From the NCBI RefSeq assembly GCF_030056735.1, contig NZ_JASHKN010000006.1, positions 186,001-250,000 on the forward strand: 64,000 nucleotides of DNA. Reading direction: 5' to 3'. Positions 33,607 to 42,563 of this stretch are shown in pieces; position 1 is the first letter of the stretch; every line of letters begins with the position of its first letter. The stretch comes from Rhodococcus sp. IEGM 1409 (lineage in GTDB: Bacteria > Actinomycetota > Actinomycetes > Mycobacteriales > Mycobacteriaceae). The translations under genes were made by a program, and so were the position numbers. The notes below the pieces were generated by a model. It made no database searches. It was given only the letters and a program-made list of their open reading frames with translations, and was not told the DNA's origin.

Positions 33607-34554
33607 ATGGGCAACCTTCGTAGGCGCGCAGCCTGGATGACTGTTCCCGCTGCCGCCGCCCTCCTGCTCACCGCATGCTCCACCGACGCGGAACCCGCAA
33701 CGCCCAGCAGTTCTACGACGTCCACAAATGTTGTTGCCGGACAGGGCGATCAACTCGAATCCAACAAGACCATCGTCACGGATTTCTACGAACTGGCGTT
33801 CAACGGCCGTCAGGTTCAGCAAGCCGCCGACCGGTACATTGGCGATGTCTACATCCAGCACAACCCCACCGCTGCCGACGGGGCAGCCGGATTTGTCAGC
33901 GGGATAGGCGGTTACGTCGAGGCCACGCCCGGGTTGCATGCCGAGATCACTCGCGTTTTCGCCGAGGGCGATCTTGTTGCCCTCCAGTCTCACACCACTT
34001 CTGCACCCGGCGACCGCGGCCAGGCCGTGTTCGACATCTTCCGCGTCGACAACGGCAAGATCGTCGAACACTGGGACGCCATTCAGGACGTGCCGGAAAC
34101 GTCCGCGAATCCGAACACGATGTTCGACGGCCCCACCTCGTCGCCGTCCAAGACGTCAGAGGTATTGGAGCGCAACACGGCCAACGCCCTGACATTCCTG
34201 CAGCTCGCCTTCAACGAAGGCAAAGCCGCCGAGGCTGCCGACCAGCTGGTCGGCCCGACCTACACGCAGCACAACCCCTCGTTCGCAGACGGTAAGGACG
34301 CGTTTGTCACGGCACTGGCCGGGATCGAACCCGTTACCGGAGACAAGGCGACCAAGTTTCCGCGAACGGTAGCCGAGGGAGATTTCGTCTTCGTTCAGAC
34401 CTTCGCGTCGTCCGGTGAAGGAACGGCTGGCAGCGGCTCGATGGACATCTTCCGCTTCGACGAGAACGGCAAGATCGTCGAACATTGGGACGCCGTCCAG
34501 GACTACCCGTCGACGACTGCAAGCGGTAACACCGTGTGGGACGACGGTCGCTGA
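33607..34554 (+). CDS. Lipoprotein with two SnoaL/NTF2-like domains
   Basis: A 315-residue lipoprotein with lipobox Cys near residue 24 (LLLTACS) and a Ser/Thr linker. Two homologous NTF2-like domains follow (about 50-165 and 185-305). Each shows the paired motifs FYELAFNGR / FLQLAFNEGK, QHNPTAADG / QHNPSFADG, and NGKIVEHWDAIQD / NGKIVEHWDAVQD. This internal duplication is plain in the sequence. It may scavenge or convert small molecules at the cell surface. It is co-transcribed with the preceding oxidoreductase (2-bp gap). Confidence 0.88.
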   Translation: MGNLRRRAAWMTVPAAAALLLTACSTDAEPATPSSSTTSTNVVAGQGDQLESNKTIVTDFYELAFNGRQVQQAADRYIGDVYIQHNPTAADGAAGFVSGIGGYVEATPGLHAEITRVFAEGDLVALQSHTTSAPGDRGQAVFDIFRVDNGKIVEHWDAIQDVPETSANPNTMFDGPTSSPSKTSEVLERNTANALTFLQLAFNEGKAAEAADQLVGPTYTQHNPSFADGKDAFVTALAGIEPVTGDKATKFPRTVAEGDFVFVQTFASSGEGTAGSGSMDIFRFDENGKIVEHWDAVQDYPSTTASGNTVWDDGR

Positions 34555-34584
34555 GGCTTTCGCAACACAAGCTAATTGAGCACA

Positions 34585-34620
34585 GGCACGATGGCGGGAG
34601 CTGACTCCCGCCATCGTGCC
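34585..34620. terminator. Perfect 16-bp-stem terminator
   Basis: Arms GGCACGATGGCGGGAG (34585-34600) and its exact complement (34605-34620) with a 4-nt loop follow the SnoaL lipoprotein stop by 30 bp. This is a very stable hairpin; it has no T-tract. Confidence 0.8.
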
Positions 34621-34655
34621 GTCTGCGCAGCCACATTCGACGGTACCGTTCACCC

Positions 34656-35582
34656 ATGCCCCTGCGACCTTCGATCGCAATCGCGCTCCTGCTGTGCGTT
34701 TCCAGCGGATGCACACATGCCCGCGAGCCGGTGATCGCACGACCGCACGCCGAAATAGGCGAATCCGCAGTCTGCAATCTCCCTGCCGAAGGCCAGTATC
34801 CGGGTATCGAACCGCCGCCTGAGATCGCACAAGCGCATTGGTTTCGCAGCGGAACGGTGCCACCGGATTTCGAGCCCGCGGCGGCAGTCACCTGCGACGA
34901 ATCGTTCGGCCCCTCGATCACCGCGAATCTCACGACCAACTTCTTCGAGCACCAGTGGGAGGGGGATTTCACCGCTGCCGTCGCGAAGCTCAATGCACCG
35001 TCGGAGGGTCGACGTCGGGATCAGGGCAGCTGCCCAGTTGCGAGCATGGCGCCGATCGAGGATTTGTGGTTGATCGACGCACAGGGACGTATCGTGCGCC
35101 CGTCTTATCCGGTCGACGAATGTGGCTTCCAGCAGCTGGGAGGATTGGTCGAGATCGAGAAGCTTGACGAAGTCAGGCGGACCGAGCACATCGTTTCGCT
35201 TACCTCAGATGCGGTTCTCCAACGGATCGGGTGCGGCACTGTTCGGTTGACGCCCACGATCGGTGAACAACATCTGGTCGCCGAGCGCTACTCGGTGAGC
35301 GGCGGCATCTGTCGGTACTCCGCGGAGGCAGACGGCGAAGTCGTCTTCGCGGGCGCGACACAACTGAGCGAGAGCTTCGGCGAATCGTTCGCATACCTAC
35401 CCCGGGCCGACGCATGCTCGGAAGTGGCTCGAATTACTGTCGGCACCACCCTGACGCGTGCAGAGCCGGGCTATACCGAACGGATTCCGGTACTCATCGA
35501 TGTAGACGGTTGCCAACGAATCTCGATCGAGGGACACGTGCCATTGCAGGCGTCACCCGAGATCGTCGAGCGCGTTGCATAG
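34656..35582 (+). CDS. Hypothetical secreted lipoprotein
   Basis: A 308-residue protein with a short signal peptide and lipobox (LLLCVSSGC, Cys at about residue 19). The mature protein is rich in Cys (for example AVTCDES, GSCPVAS, VDECGFQ, GGICRYS, DACSEV), suggesting disulfides outside the cytoplasm. No catalytic motif is visible and the family is not recognised; it may belong to the large set of actinobacterial cell-surface lipoproteins. It converges with the alkane monooxygenase gene. Confidence 0.7.
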   Translation: MPLRPSIAIALLLCVSSGCTHAREPVIARPHAEIGESAVCNLPAEGQYPGIEPPPEIAQAHWFRSGTVPPDFEPAAAVTCDESFGPSITANLTTNFFEHQWEGDFTAAVAKLNAPSEGRRRDQGSCPVASMAPIEDLWLIDAQGRIVRPSYPVDECGFQQLGGLVEIEKLDEVRRTEHIVSLTSDAVLQRIGCGTVRLTPTIGEQHLVAERYSVSGGICRYSAEADGEVVFAGATQLSESFGESFAYLPRADACSEVARITVGTTLTRAEPGYTERIPVLIDVDGCQRISIEGHVPLQASPEIVERVA

Positions 35583-35592
35583 CCGACTGCAA

Positions 35593-36759
35593 TTATCCGA
35601 CGTTGATCCGTTCTACATCGCCGTCGTAGTAGTCCAACAATCTCTGATCCATCACCCGACGCCACAGGGGCGGAATCCACGCGATCACGATCATCACCGC
35701 ATAGCCGGCCGGAAGTTGCGGCGCCTCGGCTGCGCTACGCAAGCTTTGGTATCGCAACTTCGGGTTGGCGTGGTGGTCGCTGTGTCGCTGCAACTGATAG
35801 AGGAACAGATTGCTCACCACGTGATCGCTGTTCCAACTGTCTGCAGGGCTGCAGCGCACGTACGAGCCGTCGGCACGCTTGCCACGCAACAGGCCGTAAT
35901 GCTCGAGGTAGTTCGCGGCTTCGAGGAAGGTGAATCCGACGAATGCCTGCAGCAGCAGCCAGGGTGCGACCTCCCAACCGAAGATGCCGATGAGCGTCGC
36001 GAAGAGGACAACGCTCATCGCCCATGCGTTGAGGACGTTGTTTTCGAAACTCCAGGTTCGCTTGCCTTTCCGCTGGAGTCGAGCGCTCTCGATACGCCAG
36101 GCAGAACGCAGCCCGCCGACCACACTTCGTGGCAAGAACCTCCAAAAGCCCTCACCGAACCGCGAGCTGGCCGGGTCCTGCGGAGTAGCTACACGTACAT
36201 GGTGGCCGAAGTTGTGTTCGACGTAGAAATGCCCGTACAGGGATTGTGCAAGCGCCACTTTCGCGAGCCACTGCTCGATCTTCTCGCTCTTGTGACCGAG
36301 TTCGTGTGCTGCGTTGATACCGACGCCGGCGACGACGCCCGCTGTGAAGGACATCGCGATCTTCTCCGCGATTCCCATCGGAGCGTTGATCCAGCACCAG
36401 CAGGCAAAGACCAGACCGGCGTATTGCAAGGGGAGGAACGCGTAAGTGCACCAGCGGTAGTAGCGGTCCTTCTGCAGTCCGGGGATCGCATCGTCCGGCG
36501 GACTTTCGCCGTCTTCACCGGCCAGCATGTCGATGATCGGGATGACAATGACCAACAGCCACGCGCCGGTCGCCCAGAACAATCCGAGACGAAGGTTGTC
36601 GACGAGAAACCAGGATATGAACGGGCTGAGCGGGATCAGCAATCCGAGCGGCCACAGGTACCTCTTGCGGTCGCGCCAGCGCGGGTTTTCGGCGGACGGC
36701 GAGTCTGTGTTCTGGACAGCGTTCGATTCGGTACGCCGTGCATCGGAAGTCGCTGTCAT
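35593..36759 (-). CDS. alkB: Alkane 1-monooxygenase (membrane di-iron hydroxylase)
   Basis: A 388-residue membrane enzyme that hydroxylates terminal carbons of n-alkanes, taking electrons from rubredoxin. All diagnostic histidine motifs are present: HELGHKS, EHNFGHHVRVATPQDPASS, NYLEHYGLLR and LQRHSDHHANP. Six hydrophobic helices are discernible. ATG 36759 (MTATSDARR) gives the usual AlkB length. No rubredoxin or rubredoxin reductase gene is adjacent, as for the stand-alone alkB3/alkB4 copies of R. erythropolis-type strains, so electron carriers must come from another locus. Confidence 0.93.
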   Translation of the reverse strand: MTATSDARRTESNAVQNTDSPSAENPRWRDRKRYLWPLGLLIPLSPFISWFLVDNLRLGLFWATGAWLLVIVIPIIDMLAGEDGESPPDDAIPGLQKDRYYRWCTYAFLPLQYAGLVFACWCWINAPMGIAEKIAMSFTAGVVAGVGINAAHELGHKSEKIEQWLAKVALAQSLYGHFYVEHNFGHHVRVATPQDPASSRFGEGFWRFLPRSVVGGLRSAWRIESARLQRKGKRTWSFENNVLNAWAMSVVLFATLIGIFGWEVAPWLLLQAFVGFTFLEAANYLEHYGLLRGKRADGSYVRCSPADSWNSDHVVSNLFLYQLQRHSDHHANPKLRYQSLRSAAEAPQLPAGYAVMIVIAWIPPLWRRVMDQRLLDYYDGDVERINVG

Positions 36760-37053
36760 TCGCCGATCTCGCCTTTCGTCCCCTCGAGCGGTTCGCCCCA
36801 CGCACCGTTCACGCTCAGCAAACCAGAACTCACGGCCGGACGGGTATGGTCCCGAACCCGTGATCACTGTGCCCGAAAGATGGCACGAACGCTTGTGCTC
36901 AATGAAAACTCCCCCGCACATCACTGTTCACCCCGACAGTGGATATGGACAAAATACACCATCGATCTGCAGGGATGGAGACCACCTCCGCGCTCAGTCG
37001 AGGGCCGGAGATCCCTGCCGCGGCAAGATCAATCCGCGTCGGCATCGCCGAAG

Positions 37054-37068
37054 TAACGGTAACCGTTA
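37054..37068. promoter_or_regulatory. TAACGGT dyad, candidate TetR-type operator
   Basis: TAACGGT and ACCGTTA flank a single central A, giving a near-perfect 15-bp palindrome. It is about 295 bp upstream of the alkane monooxygenase start, so it may belong to a lost neighbouring gene rather than to alkB. The 300 bp between it and alkB hold no gene. Confidence 0.45.
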
Positions 37069-37124
37069 GTGACAGAAATCATAAGCAGAGGACGCGTTTC
37101 TCCTTGCCCCTGGCAACGAAAAAG

Positions 37125-37162
37125 ACTGCGCGCCCTCAACTGTTCAGTTGCGGGCGCGCAGT
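37125..37162 (-). terminator. Intrinsic terminator, leftward
   Basis: Perfect 11-base arms (ACTGCGCGCCC and complement) enclose a second small dyad (AACTG/CAGTT). On the minus strand the stem is followed by CTTTTTCG, so it is a proper rho-independent terminator for leftward transcripts. The only candidate gene it could serve is the decayed one at 37180-37606, which supports that a real gene once ended here. Confidence 0.7.
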
Positions 37163-37179
37163 CGAATGGTGAGCAAGCG

Positions 37180-37606
37180 TCAGAGCGTTGCGAACGCCTT
37201 CGTTTTCACTCGGTTCAACCAACCGCTGGCGGTCACAAAATCGGTGACGCTCGACGGCAGTCCGAAAACGTGTCGGCCAACTGCTCCATCGGATGGGACT
37301 CGTATCCGGCGTCGGTGTAATTGGTCGGAACGCCGGGCCTTACGCCAACCCGAGCTCGTTGACGACCAAATTGCCGATCGCACCGGTGGGCTGCTGAACC
37401 GAGAATGGGCCGGGTGCGTCTCCGAGTGAGATGTGAATCCACTTGTTGTTCGCGATCACGTCGGCATACTCGACACGAACACGTAGAAGTTGCATCGCGT
37501 GATGAGCCCTCGTCGCGCCGACGGCCAAAGCCTGAGCGCAGGAGTACTGCAGCGTTCGGATCTTGTTGCCGCCACCGCCGAGGCCGGTGATGTCGGAACT
37601 GAACAT
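37180..37606 (-). pseudogene. Mosaic gene remnant (includes D-cysteine desulfhydrase-like piece)
   Basis: The minus strand from 37606 reads GLGGGGNKIRTLQYSCAQAL, like the PLP-lysine region of D-cysteine desulfhydrase/ACC-deaminase proteins, but the following PLP fold is missing. It continues into unrelated sequence (WIHISLGDAPGPF, GNLVVNELGLA) that stops at 37340. Neighbouring frames then read NYTDAGYESHPMEQLADTF and TDFVTASGWLNRVKTKAF up to 37180, next to the terminator. I interpret this as fragments of at least two genes joined by deletion. Confidence 0.5.
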
Positions 37607-37662
37607 TCGACGAGTCTAATTCGACCGTTCATCGACAGTCTGGACTCGCCTACAGTCGGGAC

Positions 37663-38349
37663 ATGGGAACTTTCACGACGACCACACGTGACGTACCGCT
37701 CACCGTCAGCCGACCGGATTCGCCGGGTGAACCGATACATGCGGTAGTGGTTCTCCAAGAGGCGTGGGGCGTGAACCAGCATATCGAGAGCATCCTCGAG
37801 CGTCTCGCCGACGCCGGCTACCTTGCCGTGGCTCCGCACCTCTACCACCGCGGCGCACAGACGTCCTTCACCGACTTTCCGTCCGCCAAGGACGCGCTCA
37901 TGGCGCTCGACGGCACAAGCATCGGCGACGACGTACGTGCCGCTGTCGACTACAGCCGATCCGGGGGAGCAGACAAGGTCGGCTCCCTCGGATTCTGTAT
38001 GGGCGGCACCGCGTCACTGTGGTGCGCCGCGGTGCCCCTCGTCGATTCTGCCGTTACCTACTACGGTGGCGGCGTCGCAGAATCCCGGTGGGATGGGATC
38101 GCAGCAGGCACCGAACTCGCTGCGCAACTGCAGGTCCCATGGCTCGGCCATTACGGCGACCTGGATCCGAGCATCCCACCCGAGAGCGTCGAGCAACTGT
38201 GCGCAACCGCCTCCGACCTCGCCCGGGTGTACCGCTATGCCGAAGCCGGCCACGCGTTCAACAACGACACTTCGGCCAACCACTACGCACCGGATTCTGC
38301 TGCCCTCGCATGGACTCGCACTATGGAGTTCTTTGCCGAAACCCTGTGA
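37663..38349 (+). CDS. Dienelactone hydrolase-family protein
   Basis: A 228-residue alpha/beta hydrolase. The Cys nucleophile elbow GSLGFCMGGTASLW replaces the usual Ser, as in dienelactone hydrolase; the acid is in HYGDLDPSI and the His in AEAGHAFNND. It could hydrolyse dienelactones from chlorocatechol breakdown or other lactones/esters. The start is supported by good N-terminal similarity (PLTVSRPDSP, VVVLQEAWGVN). It is convergent with the kynurenine-operon permease gene. Confidence 0.88.
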   Translation: MGTFTTTTRDVPLTVSRPDSPGEPIHAVVVLQEAWGVNQHIESILERLADAGYLAVAPHLYHRGAQTSFTDFPSAKDALMALDGTSIGDDVRAAVDYSRSGGADKVGSLGFCMGGTASLWCAAVPLVDSAVTYYGGGVAESRWDGIAAGTELAAQLQVPWLGHYGDLDPSIPPESVEQLCATASDLARVYRYAEAGHAFNNDTSANHYAPDSAALAWTRTMEFFAETL

Positions 38350-38362
38350 TTCCCAACGCGAG

Positions 38363-39796
38363 TCAGGGCACCCGCTTGACCACCGTGCCGGTGATCTCGT
38401 CCTGAACCTGTTCAGCCGTCACCGCTCGACTCTGTGCCCGACGTGGGCGGGTGAAGTAGTAGATGCCGATCACGGCGAGGACAAACGGTACCCCGAATAC
38501 CAAGGTCATCTTGAAATCCTCGACCCACAACGTCGTGACGAGGATCGCGACCATGAGCACACCGCCCAGGATCGTGCCCACCGGGAAGAACGGAATCGTG
38601 AAGGAAAGTGTCCGTCCTTCGCTTGCCATCCGCTTACGAAAGAACCAGTGCGTCACGAAGATCAGCAGCCACGTCGCCATTGCCCCGAACATCGACAGCG
38701 AGATCATCAAGGTGAATGCCTGCTCGGGAAAGAGAACGTAGACGATTGTCGCGACGGCGATACCCGACGTCGACAACAGCAAGGCGTTGACCGGTGAGCC
38801 ATTGGCCCTGACCTTGCCGAGGATAGCCGGCGCGTCACCAGCACGGGAGAGCGAGAACATCATTCGCGAAGACACGTACAGCTGACTGTTCATCGCGGAC
38901 AGCGCGGCAATGATCACCACGAAGTTCAGCACACTGTCTGCGCCCGGAATCTTCACGACCTGCATCACCGTGACGAAGGGGCTTCCGCCGCTCAATATCT
39001 TGTCCATCGGAGCGATCGCCAGAATCAGGGCAAGCGTTGCGATGTAGAAGACGAACAGCCGGACGATCGTCACGCGGAACGCTTTCTTCACCGCCACTGC
39101 CGGGTTTTCTGCCTCACCGGCCGCAATGGCGATCATCTCGATGCTTAAGTAACTGAAGATCGACACGATCACCGCAAACCACATGCCGGACAAACCATTC
39201 GGAAAGAATCCGCCACCCGCCGTGTAATTGTGGAATCCATAGTCAGGGTTTCCGCTACCGAACACGACATACGCAGCCATCACGATGAAAGCCACGATCG
39301 CGAATACCTTGATCGTCGAGAACCAGTACTCCATCGTCCCGAAGGCCTTGACGTTGAACATGTTCACCCCGATCAGCACTCCGGAGAACAACACGATCCA
39401 CAGCCACGACGGTACGTCGGCGAACCAGAACTGCATGTATTCACCGATCGCGGTGACCTCGGTACCGACCGCGAGGACGATGCACGACCAGTAGAGATAA
39501 CGGACGAGGAAGCCGATCAACGGTCCGACGTAAAACTCTGCGTAGGCACCGAACGAACCCGATGTCGCATGCGCGACAGTCATTTCGGCGAGGGCGCCCA
39601 TCAGCAGGAGGGCGATCAACCCGCCGATCGCGTAACTGATGATGACGCTCGGCCCGGCAAATCCGATGGCGAACTTACTGCCGAGGAAGAGTCCGGTGCC
39701 GATTGCACCGCCGAGCGCGATCATGCTCATCTGTTTGGGACCGAGTTCGCGTTTGAGACCTGATTCTCGTTGCTGGATGTTTTTGAAATCACTCAT
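38363..39796 (-). CDS. Amino-acid permease (APC family), kynurenine operon
   Basis: A 477-residue, 12-helix APC-family transporter. The N-terminal consensus LGPKQMSMIALGGAIGTGLF is typical of the GabP/AroP-type amino-acid permeases, with GSFGAYAEFYVGPLIGF in helix three. It is the last gene of a leftward operon after kynB and kynU (gap 55 bp), so tryptophan, kynurenine or anthranilate is the likely substrate; this is inference from context. The polar C-terminal tail is cytoplasmic. Confidence 0.88.
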   Translation of the reverse strand: MSDFKNIQQRESGLKRELGPKQMSMIALGGAIGTGLFLGSKFAIGFAGPSVIISYAIGGLIALLLMGALAEMTVAHATSGSFGAYAEFYVGPLIGFLVRYLYWSCIVLAVGTEVTAIGEYMQFWFADVPSWLWIVLFSGVLIGVNMFNVKAFGTMEYWFSTIKVFAIVAFIVMAAYVVFGSGNPDYGFHNYTAGGGFFPNGLSGMWFAVIVSIFSYLSIEMIAIAAGEAENPAVAVKKAFRVTIVRLFVFYIATLALILAIAPMDKILSGGSPFVTVMQVVKIPGADSVLNFVVIIAALSAMNSQLYVSSRMMFSLSRAGDAPAILGKVRANGSPVNALLLSTSGIAVATIVYVLFPEQAFTLMISLSMFGAMATWLLIFVTHWFFRKRMASEGRTLSFTIPFFPVGTILGGVLMVAILVTTLWVEDFKMTLVFGVPFVLAVIGIYYFTRPRRAQSRAVTAEQVQDEITGTVVKRVP

Positions 39797-39851
39797 GAAA
39801 GCTCCTTGCGAAAGGCGGCACCTCCCGGTCCGCGGAAACTTGGAAGAAGAA

Positions 39852-41117
39852 TCAGGTGACTGCGTCGCGCTCGCGGAATTCGGGGCGATCCCAGGACTTG
39901 CTCTCGAGGATGTCTCGCAACACGTCGACGGCGTTCCACACGTCGGCGTATCCGAGATAGAGCGGAGTGATACCGAACCTCAACACTCCTGGTTCGCGGT
40001 AGTCACCGATGACGCCCCGCGCAATGAGAGCCTTCATGATCGAATAACCCTCGGGATGAACAAAACTCACGTGCGAGCCACGACGCTCGTGCTCGCGAGG
40101 CGTGATCAACTCCAAACCGTAGGCAGCGCAACGATCCTCGACGAGGCTGATGAAGAGATCAGCCAGCGCGAGCGACTTGCTACGGATGTCTGCCATGTCA
40201 GCTTTGAGCGCGATGTCGAGACCACATTCGACGAGTGACAACGACGTGATGGGTTGAGTACCACTCAGAAACCGTCGTATTCCTGCGCCCGGTTCGTAGG
40301 CCGACTCCATCGCAAACGGTCGCGCGTGCCCCCACCACCCGGACAGCGGCTGGATTCCGGTGTTCTGATGACGACGGTTGACCCAGATGAATGCAGGTGA
40401 ACCCGGACCACCGTTGAGGTACTTGTACGTACATCCGACCGCGAAGTCGGCGTCGGCGCCGCCCAGATCGACAGTCACGGCGCCGGCAGAGTGTGCGAGG
40501 TCCCAGATCATGAGCGCACCACATTCCTGCACTGCTGCAGTGACTTCCGTCATCGCATACAGGTTTCCGGTGCGATAGTTGACGTGCGACAGCATCACCA
40601 CGGCGGTGTCCGGCCCTACCACCTCGGCGAGGTCGCCCGGTTGGTCGATCAGGCGTAGTTCGTATCCCTGATCGAGCAGCGAGATGATGCCCTCCGCAAT
40701 GTAGAGGTCAGTGGGGAAATTGTCTCGCTCGGAGACGATCACCTTCCGGCTGGGATCCTGCGCAGCCGCGATGGACAGTGCGGAGGCCAATGCCTTGAAC
40801 AGGTTGATCGACGTCGAATCCGTTACTACCACTTCGCCTTCACCTGCCCCCAGCAGCGGAGCAAGCTTGTCACCGAGACGGACGGGCAGGTCGAACCATC
40901 CGGCCTCGTTCCAACTCCGAACCAAGCCGTTGCCCCATTCCTCGCCGATCACTCTCGCGGCGCATTCCTGTGCAGCAACGGGACGCGCGCCGAGCGAGTT
41001 CCCGTCGAAGTAGAGGACGCCCTCCGGAATCGCGAACTCGCGGCGGAACTCCCTCAAGGGATCCAGTGCGTCCGCCTTGACGCAGTCTTCCAGCGAAAGG
41101 GTGGTTGTCGATGTCAT
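39852..41117 (-). CDS. kynU: Kynureninase
   Basis: A 421-residue PLP enzyme that cleaves kynurenine to anthranilate and alanine. The N-terminal [10 protein letters not shown], the PLP-lysine motif [32 protein letters not shown] and the [15 protein letters not shown] segment are all family hallmarks. The ATG at 41117 overlaps the kynB stop (ATGA), so the two are translationally coupled. The enzyme is cytosolic and part of tryptophan degradation. Upstream in-frame codons to 41264 overlap kynB and are rejected. Confidence 0.95.
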   Translation of the reverse strand: MTSTTTLSLEDCVKADALDPLREFRREFAIPEGVLYFDGNSLGARPVAAQECAARVIGEEWGNGLVRSWNEAGWFDLPVRLGDKLAPLLGAGEGEVVVTDSTSINLFKALASALSIAAAQDPSRKVIVSERDNFPTDLYIAEGIISLLDQGYELRLIDQPGDLAEVVGPDTAVVMLSHVNYRTGNLYAMTEVTAAVQECGALMIWDLAHSAGAVTVDLGGADADFAVGCTYKYLNGGPGSPAFIWVNRRHQNTGIQPLSGWWGHARPFAMESAYEPGAGIRRFLSGTQPITSLSLVECGLDIALKADMADIRSKSLALADLFISLVEDRCAAYGLELITPREHERRGSHVSFVHPEGYSIMKALIARGVIGDYREPGVLRFGITPLYLGYADVWNAVDVLRDILESKSWDRPEFRERDAVT

Positions 41118-41845
41118 GACGATTCTTCTCCTGCATGTGTCGGCGTTGAAAGCGATGAAGGCAGAGTCCGGAGCACGGCGCGTACCGGGCTGGCATCGAG
41201 GTCGAGGAACTTCAGCGGCAGTGCGATCAACTCGTAATAGCCTTCGTCGACGTCGTCGAGGCAAAGTCCTTCGAGGATCGCGACGCCACGATCGCTTGCC
41301 GCGTGGTGCCCGTCCATGGTCTTGCTGTCCATCGGATCGAACGAGGCGCCGTCGATTCCGATCAGAACTCCACCGCGGTCGGCGAACCAGTGGGTCAGCT
41401 CAGGAGAAACACCGGCGAAGTCGTTGTCCCACTCGCGCGGGTACTGCGGATAAGTCCTCAGAATCAGCCGCTGCGGCAGATGGCCGCCGAGTCGCTCCAC
41501 AGTCTCTTCGACGGGCCTGATGGAGGCGGCACCGTCGACCCTCGTCATGTCGACCACTGTCATGTCAACCACCAGGGCCTCGCCGAGATAGGGCTCGAGG
41601 GGAACGGAACCAATGGTCGCGCCCTCGACGCGGGTGTGCGCTGGCGCGTCGGCGTGAGCACCGATATGCGGAGTGGTGGTGATTCGGTTGATGGTGACGG
41701 CGTCACTGCCGCCGAGGTCTGACGTGACCGCTCGGGTGAAGGCAGTATCGCCTGGCCACACGGGCGTCGATTCGGAGATCGGCGGGCTGATGTCGATCAA
41801 CCGTGCCCTCCAGTCGCCCGTGTGTCGGCCGATCCTCGGAAGCAT
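41114..41845 (-). CDS. kynB: Kynurenine formamidase
   Basis: A 243-residue cyclase-family metalloenzyme that hydrolyses N-formylkynurenine to kynurenine. The start [19 protein letters not shown] is the standard N-terminal signature, and the metal motif is [31 protein letters not shown] is the C-terminal active-site segment. ATG 41845 with GAAGGGG upstream is chosen over longer in-frame starts. It is first in the operon kynB-kynU-permease. No tryptophan 2,3-dioxygenase gene (kynA) lies in the window. Confidence 0.93.
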   Translation of the reverse strand: MLPRIGRHTGDWRARLIDISPPISESTPVWPGDTAFTRAVTSDLGGSDAVTINRITTTPHIGAHADAPAHTRVEGATIGSVPLEPYLGEALVVDMTVVDMTRVDGAASIRPVEETVERLGGHLPQRLILRTYPQYPREWDNDFAGVSPELTHWFADRGGVLIGIDGASFDPMDSKTMDGHHAASDRGVAILEGLCLDDVDEGYYELIALPLKFLDLDASPVRAVLRTLPSSLSTPTHAGEESS

Positions 41846-41983
41846 CCAGACCCCTTCGTCCGTAACAGTCGACTGTGTCGATCTCGACCGTTTGATAATT
41901 CGATGTGTTTGGCAAAAGCTAGAATCATCGACGGGCGCGGTCAATAGTTGCTGAATATTTTCGCGACGGCAGGGAGAAATCGG
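41846..41983. promoter_or_regulatory. Divergent kyn operon / Lrp-type regulator promoter region
   Basis: This 138-bp region separates kynB (leftward) from the Lrp/AsnC gene (rightward) and is AT-richer than its surroundings. Lrp-type regulators of kynurenine operons (KynR) usually bind such a divergent region. I cannot define individual boxes with confidence. Confidence 0.5.
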
Positions 41984-42475
41984 ATGATAAATGCGATCGA
42001 ACGGGCAGCTGCCGCGGCGAGGCCGAATCATGTTCGGCTCGACGACGTCGATACGGCCATTCTCCGCGAACTCGTCCGGGATGCACGCATCCCCAACAAT
42101 GCACTCGCCGAAAAGGTCGGGATAGCGCCGTCGACCGCTCTGGCGCGGATGCGCGCTCTACGCGAATCGGGCGTCATCAAGGGGTTTCACGCAGACATAG
42201 ACCTCGAGCTACTCGGCCTCGAGATCTCGGCGATGGTGTCGATTCTGATTCACTCCCACGCCAGGAGTCGGATGACGGAAATTGCCGAGCACCTGAGCGG
42301 ATTGGATTCCGTTCAGCGAGTGTTCCTGATGAGCGGGGACCGTGATCTCCTGGTGCACGTGTCGTGTGAATCCCCCACTCGGCTTCGCGATTTCGTCAGC
42401 GCGCACCTCAACGACCCCGCCATCGCCAATACACAGACCAACCTGATCTTCAGCGAACTGCGGCAGAGCGACTGA
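41984..42475 (+). CDS. Lrp/AsnC-family regulator, probable kynurenine-responsive activator
   Basis: A 163-residue regulator. The N-terminal HTH reads LDDVDTAILRELVRDARIPN and NALAEKVGIAPSTALARM; the C-terminal RAM domain includes GFHADIDLELLGLEISAMVS and VFLMSGDRDLLVHV. ATG 41984 has AGGGAGA upstream. It is divergent from kynB, the arrangement known for KynR in proteobacteria, which activates the operon in response to kynurenine. That role here is inference from position. Confidence 0.88.
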   Translation: MINAIERAAAAARPNHVRLDDVDTAILRELVRDARIPNNALAEKVGIAPSTALARMRALRESGVIKGFHADIDLELLGLEISAMVSILIHSHARSRMTEIAEHLSGLDSVQRVFLMSGDRDLLVHVSCESPTRLRDFVSAHLNDPAIANTQTNLIFSELRQSD

Positions 42476-42563
42476 ACGGCCAGCCGCAAACAGCAAGGCA
42501 CCTTCGGGCGCTCTCGAGATCGACACCTCGAAACGATGTTCTCCCCCACTAGAGTCGGAAAAC

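Noticed and set aside
35575..37056. 493-codon plus-strand reading frame
   Set aside because: It is antisense to the alkane monooxygenase, whose histidine motifs are unambiguous.
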